Of a stretch of DNA of 9,471 nucleotides, positions 5,803 through 9,471 are shown piece after piece (within the stretch, counting starts at the first letter, position 1; the number at the start of each line of letters is the position of its first letter). Source of the stretch: DATLYB01 sp964502525 (lineage in GTDB: Bacteria > Bacteroidota > Bacteroidia > Chitinophagales > CAIOSU01); contig CAZCXH010000183.1 of assembly GCA_964502525.1 (NCBI GenBank), positions 1-9,471 on the forward strand, in the 5' to 3' direction. The translations under genes were made by a program, and so were the position numbers. The notes under the pieces are model-generated. The model saw only the letters and a list, made by a program, of their open reading frames with translations. It was not told the DNA's origin and ran no database searches.

Positions 5803-5849
5803 GGATTTGTTATTCGACTTGATGATTGACATCAACTGGCAATCTTGAA

Positions 5850-6563
5850 TTATCGAATTTTCTTCAAGTACATCCCCACCGTGTTCTGCAGTCCGAAATA
5901 CAGCGCATCGCACACGATGGCATGTCCGATGGAGACTTCCTTGATTTGCGGAATACTTTTGATTAAAAACTGAAGGTTGTCAAGATTCAGATCGTGCCCT
6001 GCGTTGATTTCCAAACCGAGCGAATCACAGAATTTCGCAGCCTTGACATACTTAACCACCGCCCTTTCCGGATCTTCAGGATAGTTCTTCGCGTATGGAC
6101 CGGTGTAAAACTCAATCCTGTCCGCTTCGGCAGTGGCTGCGCCCTCAAGATATTGGGCGATTGGATCAATGAACAATGACACGCGGATGTTGAATTGCCT
6201 GATGTCGGCAATCACCTGTTTCAAAAAATGCTGATGCTTCAGCGTGTCCCATCCTTCATTGGAGGTAAGCGCATCGGGCGCATCGGGAACGAGCGTCACC
6301 TGGTGGGGTTTCACCTTCTTAATCAGCTTGATGAACTTTTCCGATGGATAACCCTCAATGTTGAACTCCCCCTTCACCACATCCTTCAACTCCATCACAT
6401 CAGAATATTTGATGTGCCGCTCATCCGGCCGCGGGTGGACGGTGATGCCATGCGCTCCGAAACGCTCGCAGTCTTTCGCAACCTGAATTACATCCGGTAA
6501 ATTTCCTCCGCGCGAATTGCGGAGAAGGGCGATTTTGTTGATGTTGACCGAAAGGCGCGTCAT
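5850..6563 (-). CDS. pdxJ: Pyridoxine 5'-phosphate synthase
   Basis: PdxJ condenses 3-amino-1-hydroxyacetone 1-phosphate with 1-deoxyxylulose 5-phosphate to pyridoxine 5'-phosphate, the last ring-forming step of the DXP-dependent vitamin B6 pathway. The 237-residue protein is full length for this TIM-barrel family. Visible motifs are LSVNINKIALLRNSRGG (4-20), HGITVHPRPDERHI (38-51) with His43, NIEGYP (68-73) with Glu70, and EINAGHDLN (185-193) with His190; these correspond to the catalytic His45, Glu72 and His193 of the E. coli enzyme. E. coli has NIDHIATLRNARG at the N-terminus; Asn-Lys in place of Asp-His is the form I recall in Bacteroidota. The start ATG at 6563-6561 has no Shine-Dalgarno. 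It lies downstream of ahcY on the same strand across a 96-base spacer filled by an inverted repeat, so co-transcription is possible but not shown. Confidence 0.96.
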   Translation of the reverse strand: MTRLSVNINKIALLRNSRGGNLPDVIQVAKDCERFGAHGITVHPRPDERHIKYSDVMELKDVVKGEFNIEGYPSEKFIKLIKKVKPHQVTLVPDAPDALTSNEGWDTLKHQHFLKQVIADIRQFNIRVSLFIDPIAQYLEGAATAEADRIEFYTGPYAKNYPEDPERAVVKYVKAAKFCDSLGLEINAGHDLNLDNLQFLIKSIPQIKEVSIGHAIVCDALYFGLQNTVGMYLKKIR

Positions 6564-6567
6564 TGAA

Positions 6568-6647
6568 TTGATTCGATGATTCGGAAATTCGATAATTCGA
6601 TGATGAAATACAAAAGGTTTGGTTTCATTATCGAATCATCGAATCAA
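6568..6647. repeat. Inverted repeat filling the ahcY-pdxJ spacer
   Basis: TTGATTCGATGATTCG (6568-6583) is the exact reverse complement of CGAATCATCGAATCAA (6632-6647). Inside are TTCGATAA (6588-6595) and its near-complement in TTTCATTATCGAA (6623-6635), plus further ATTCGAT units. The 16-pair stem could form a large hairpin in the ahcY transcript or in a joint ahcY-pdxJ transcript. There is no T run, so it is not a standard intrinsic terminator. It could be a dispersed repeat, a 3'-end stabiliser, or both. Confidence 0.72.
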
Positions 6648-6659
6648 CACATTAACGAA

Positions 6660-7967
6660 TCAGTAACGGTAATACTCCGGCTTGTACGGTCCTTCCTTTT
6701 TCACCCCGATGTAGTCAGCCTGTTCTTTGGAAAGTTCCTCCAACTCAACGCCAATTTTGGAGAGATGGAGACGCGCCACTTTTTCATCGAGTTGTTTGGG
6801 CAACGTATAAACCTCATTCTTATATTTCTTATGATTCGCCCACAGTTCGATTTGCGCAAGTACCTGATTGGTGAACGAATTTGACATTACAAACGATGGA
6901 TGCCCCATTGCGCAACCGAGATTCACCAGCCTTCCTTCCGCAAGGAGAATAATATCCTTTCCGTCAACGGTAAATTTGTCAACCTGAGGCTTGATGGTGT
7001 CGCGTGTTTTGCCATAGTTCTTTTTCAGCCATGCCACGTCAATCTCATTATCAAAATGACCGATGTTGCAAACGATGGTTTTGTCTTTCATTTTTTTGAA
7101 ATGACGGTCAACAACGATGTTCGTGTTGCCGGTGGCGGTCACTACGATATCGGCTTCGGCAACGGCATTGTCAAGCCGCTTCACCGCGTAGCCGTCCATT
7201 GCCGCCTGCAAAGCGCAGATGGGATCAATTTCCGTCACGATTACACGCGCGCCCGCTCCGCGCAATGATTGCGCTGAACCCTTGCCCACATCACCGTAGC
7301 CGCACACCACCGCCACTTTCCCTGCAATCATCACATCCGTTGCCCTGCGGATGGCATCCACCAGCGATTCCTTGCAGCCATACTTATTATCAAATTTTGA
7401 TTTCGTGACCGAGTCATTCACATTGATGCAAGGCAGTGGCAGCTTTCCGTTTCTCATACGCTCGTATAAACGATGAACGCCCGTAGTGGTTTCTTCCGAG
7501 ATGCCTTTGATGCCCGTTACCAATTCCGGATATTTATCGAGCACCATGTTGGTGAGGTCGCCACCATCATCGAGAATCATATTGAGCGGTTTGCTGTCAT
7601 CGCCAAAGAAAAGCGTCTGTTCGATGCACCAGTTAAATTCTTCCTCCGTCATGCCTTTCCATGCGAACACCGGGATGCCTTTGGCAGCAATGGCAGCAGC
7701 AGCATGATCCTGCGTGGAAAAGATATTGCAGGATGACCAGGTGACTTCGGCACCCAGTTCCACCAGCGTTTCTATCAAAACGGCAGTCTGAATGGTCATG
7801 TGCAGACAGCCCGCAATGCGCGCGCCTTTGAGCGGTTTCTTTTTTCCGAATTCTTCGCGCAATGCCATCAATCCGGGCATTTCAGCTTCAGCGAGCGTAA
7901 TCTCCTTTCTGCCCCATTCTGCAAGATGGATGTCGCGCACTTTATAGCGAACGGTGGTGTCAATCAT
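6660..7967 (-). CDS. ahcY: Adenosylhomocysteinase (S-adenosyl-L-homocysteine hydrolase)
   Basis: AhcY reversibly splits S-adenosylhomocysteine into adenosine and homocysteine using tightly bound NAD, clearing the inhibitor left by methyltransferases. Numbered from the ATG at 7967, the 435-residue protein shows LHMTIQTAVLIETL (about 55-68), SSCNIFSTQDHAAAA (78-92), the substrate-site motif NDSVTKSKFDN (184-194), the NAD-binding loop VVCGYGDVGKGSA (220-232), NIGHFDNEID, and the C-terminal GPYKPEYYRY, whose Lys and Tyr contact NAD of the partner subunit. A frame extends upstream to a TTG at 7988-7986, but that TTG is part of the -7 promoter box, so it cannot be in the message; hence the ATG at 7967. 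ahcY has its own promoter and is probably not dependent on ychF, 207 bases upstream. No long insertion is apparent; the length is in the normal bacterial range. Confidence 0.96.
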   Translation of the reverse strand: MIDTTVRYKVRDIHLAEWGRKEITLAEAEMPGLMALREEFGKKKPLKGARIAGCLHMTIQTAVLIETLVELGAEVTWSSCNIFSTQDHAAAAIAAKGIPVFAWKGMTEEEFNWCIEQTLFFGDDSKPLNMILDDGGDLTNMVLDKYPELVTGIKGISEETTTGVHRLYERMRNGKLPLPCINVNDSVTKSKFDNKYGCKESLVDAIRRATDVMIAGKVAVVCGYGDVGKGSAQSLRGAGARVIVTEIDPICALQAAMDGYAVKRLDNAVAEADIVVTATGNTNIVVDRHFKKMKDKTIVCNIGHFDNEIDVAWLKKNYGKTRDTIKPQVDKFTVDGKDIILLAEGRLVNLGCAMGHPSFVMSNSFTNQVLAQIELWANHKKYKNEVYTLPKQLDEKVARLHLSKIGVELEELSKEQADYIGVKKEGPYKPEYYRY

Positions 7968-7985
7968 AGGTGTTTTGATTTTGAA

Positions 7986-8016
7986 CAAAGATAGTTATCC
8001 CGAAACAAGTGTGAAA
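7986..8016 (-). promoter_or_regulatory. Promoter of ahcY
   Basis: On the minus strand TTTC (8016-8013) is followed after exactly 19 bases by TATCTTTG (7993-7986), a perfect Bacteroidota -7 box. Transcription would begin near 7979, giving a leader of about 12 bases before the ATG at 7967. A second TAnnTTTG match (TAACTTTG, 8080-8073) lies further up but lacks a -33 partner. The rest of the spacer 8017-8174 holds a weak 9-base inverted repeat (TATGCCGAA at 8017-8025 with 8062-8070) and nothing else I can support. Confidence 0.65.
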
Positions 8017-8174
8017 TATGCCGAAACAACTCAAATTTTCGAATAAACGAAACTTGAACCGTTCGGCATAACCAAAGTTACGTCTCATTTCTTCGGAAAC
8101 TCGACCACTATTGGTATAACGGAAATTGGCAATCGGGAGAAACTTGAAGGATACCGCATGATCCCTGTCTTTCC

Positions 8175-9272
<1,098 letters not shown>

Positions 9273-9296
9273 GGTATTCAGTTCCCTGTTTATGTG

Positions 9297-9378
9297 CAGT
9301 TCTGAAAATTGCTCTTTTTACCGCCTCACCACATCCCTCCGGATGGAGAGGGAGTAAGTAACAGAGTTTTCAGAACAG
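9297..9378. repeat. Palindromic intergenic repeat, copy 2
   Basis: The element has terminal inverted repeats GTTCTGAAAA (9299-9308) and TTTTCAGAAC (9367-9376), perfect over ten bases and extending with one mismatch to GCAGTTCTGAAAA at the left. The inner sequence TTGCTCTTTTTACCGCCTCACC is identical to that of copy 1 at 375-396. The centre is shorter (CATCCCTCCGGATG), with its own small hairpin CATCC/GGATG. It lies 26 bases upstream of the ychF start and in the same orientation relative to the downstream minus-strand start as copy 1. Confidence 0.78.
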
Positions 9379-9401
9379 CCGTTATATATTTTTTTAAAAT
9401 A

Positions 9402-9436
9402 AAAAGCCCTTCAGATTTATTGTCGGAAGGGCTTTT
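9402..9436 (-). terminator. Intrinsic terminator after tRNA-His
   Basis: A perfect 11-pair stem, GAAAAG-side reading GAAGGGCTTTT (9426-9436, plus strand) with AAAAGCCCTTC (9402-9412), encloses a 13-base loop. In the minus-strand direction the stem ends in TTTT with more A/T beyond. It begins four bases after the tRNA 3' end, the expected place for a tRNA terminator. Confidence 0.82.
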
Positions 9437-9439
9437 CCG

Positions 9440-9471
9440 GGTGGCCAGTGGGGGTCGAACCCACGACCTCA
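9440..9471 (-). tRNA. tRNA-His, 3' part only (runs off the right edge)
   Basis: On the minus strand a T stem-loop GTGGG-TTCGACC-CCCAC (9464-9448) is followed by the acceptor strand TGGCCAC (9447-9441) and discriminator base C73 (9440). C73 is the rare discriminator of bacterial tRNA-His, which pairs with the extra G-1, and the sequence GTCGTGGGTTCGA...GCCACC closely follows E. coli tRNA-His. The CCA end is not encoded (CGG follows), so it would be added after transcription. The anticodon is outside the window, so the isotype is inferred. Confidence 0.82.

Noticed and set aside
5819..5835. Small hairpin TTGATG/CATCAA between convergent gcvP and pdxJ as a shared terminator
   Set aside because: The stem is only six pairs, A/T-rich, and has no T run on either side.
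8073..8080. Second TAnnTTTG match (TAACTTTG) upstream of ahcY
   Set aside because: No TTG-type -33 box lies at the right distance, and a better promoter is closer to the gene.

Overview
The window looks like chromosomal DNA from a member of the Bacteroidota. Three things point that way. Several genes are preceded by the Bacteroidota-type promoter (-7 box TAnnTTTG, with a TTTG-like -33 box about 19 bases further up) rather than an E. coli-type one. Shine-Dalgarno sequences are mostly absent. The PdxJ protein carries the N-terminal NINKIALLRNSRGG variant and the HPRPDERHI motif I associate with that phylum. The intergenic DNA is also full of short palindromic, non-coding repeats. I cannot name a genus.

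Layout. On the minus strand at the left edge is the first 70 codons of ilvE (branched-chain aminotransferase). Upstream of it is what appears to be a complete transcription attenuator: a promoter, a 22-codon leader peptide rich in Ile, Leu and Val, overlapping alternative helices, and a terminator hairpin with a U-rich tail. Positions 360-1068 hold no convincing protein gene but are packed with palindromic repeats. Next comes a plus-strand secreted alpha/beta hydrolase with a probable C-terminal SPOR-like domain (1069-2175). It converges on a solitary nuoE (2182-2721, minus). nuoE is divergent from gcvP (2878-5802, plus), which converges on pdxJ (5850-6563, minus). Upstream of pdxJ, also on the minus strand, are ahcY (6660-7967) and ychF (8175-9272). 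At the right edge is the 3' end of a minus-strand tRNA, identified as tRNA-His from its C73 and acceptor arm, with its own terminator.

Metabolic links. IlvE and GcvP both need pyridoxal phosphate, and PdxJ makes its precursor. GcvP (one-carbon units from glycine) and AhcY (removal of S-adenosylhomocysteine) both belong to one-carbon and methyl metabolism. The genes lie in both orientations with separate promoters, so this is a neighbourhood and not one operon.

Most notable is the ilvE attenuator, whose leader peptide is too short for ordinary gene calling. Its three alternative helices fit the classical ribosome-stalling model closely. A palindromic repeat sits between its candidate promoter and its leader peptide. 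A second copy of that repeat, in the same orientation, lies just upstream of ychF. All helices and promoters here were found by eye; no folding energies or database searches were run.
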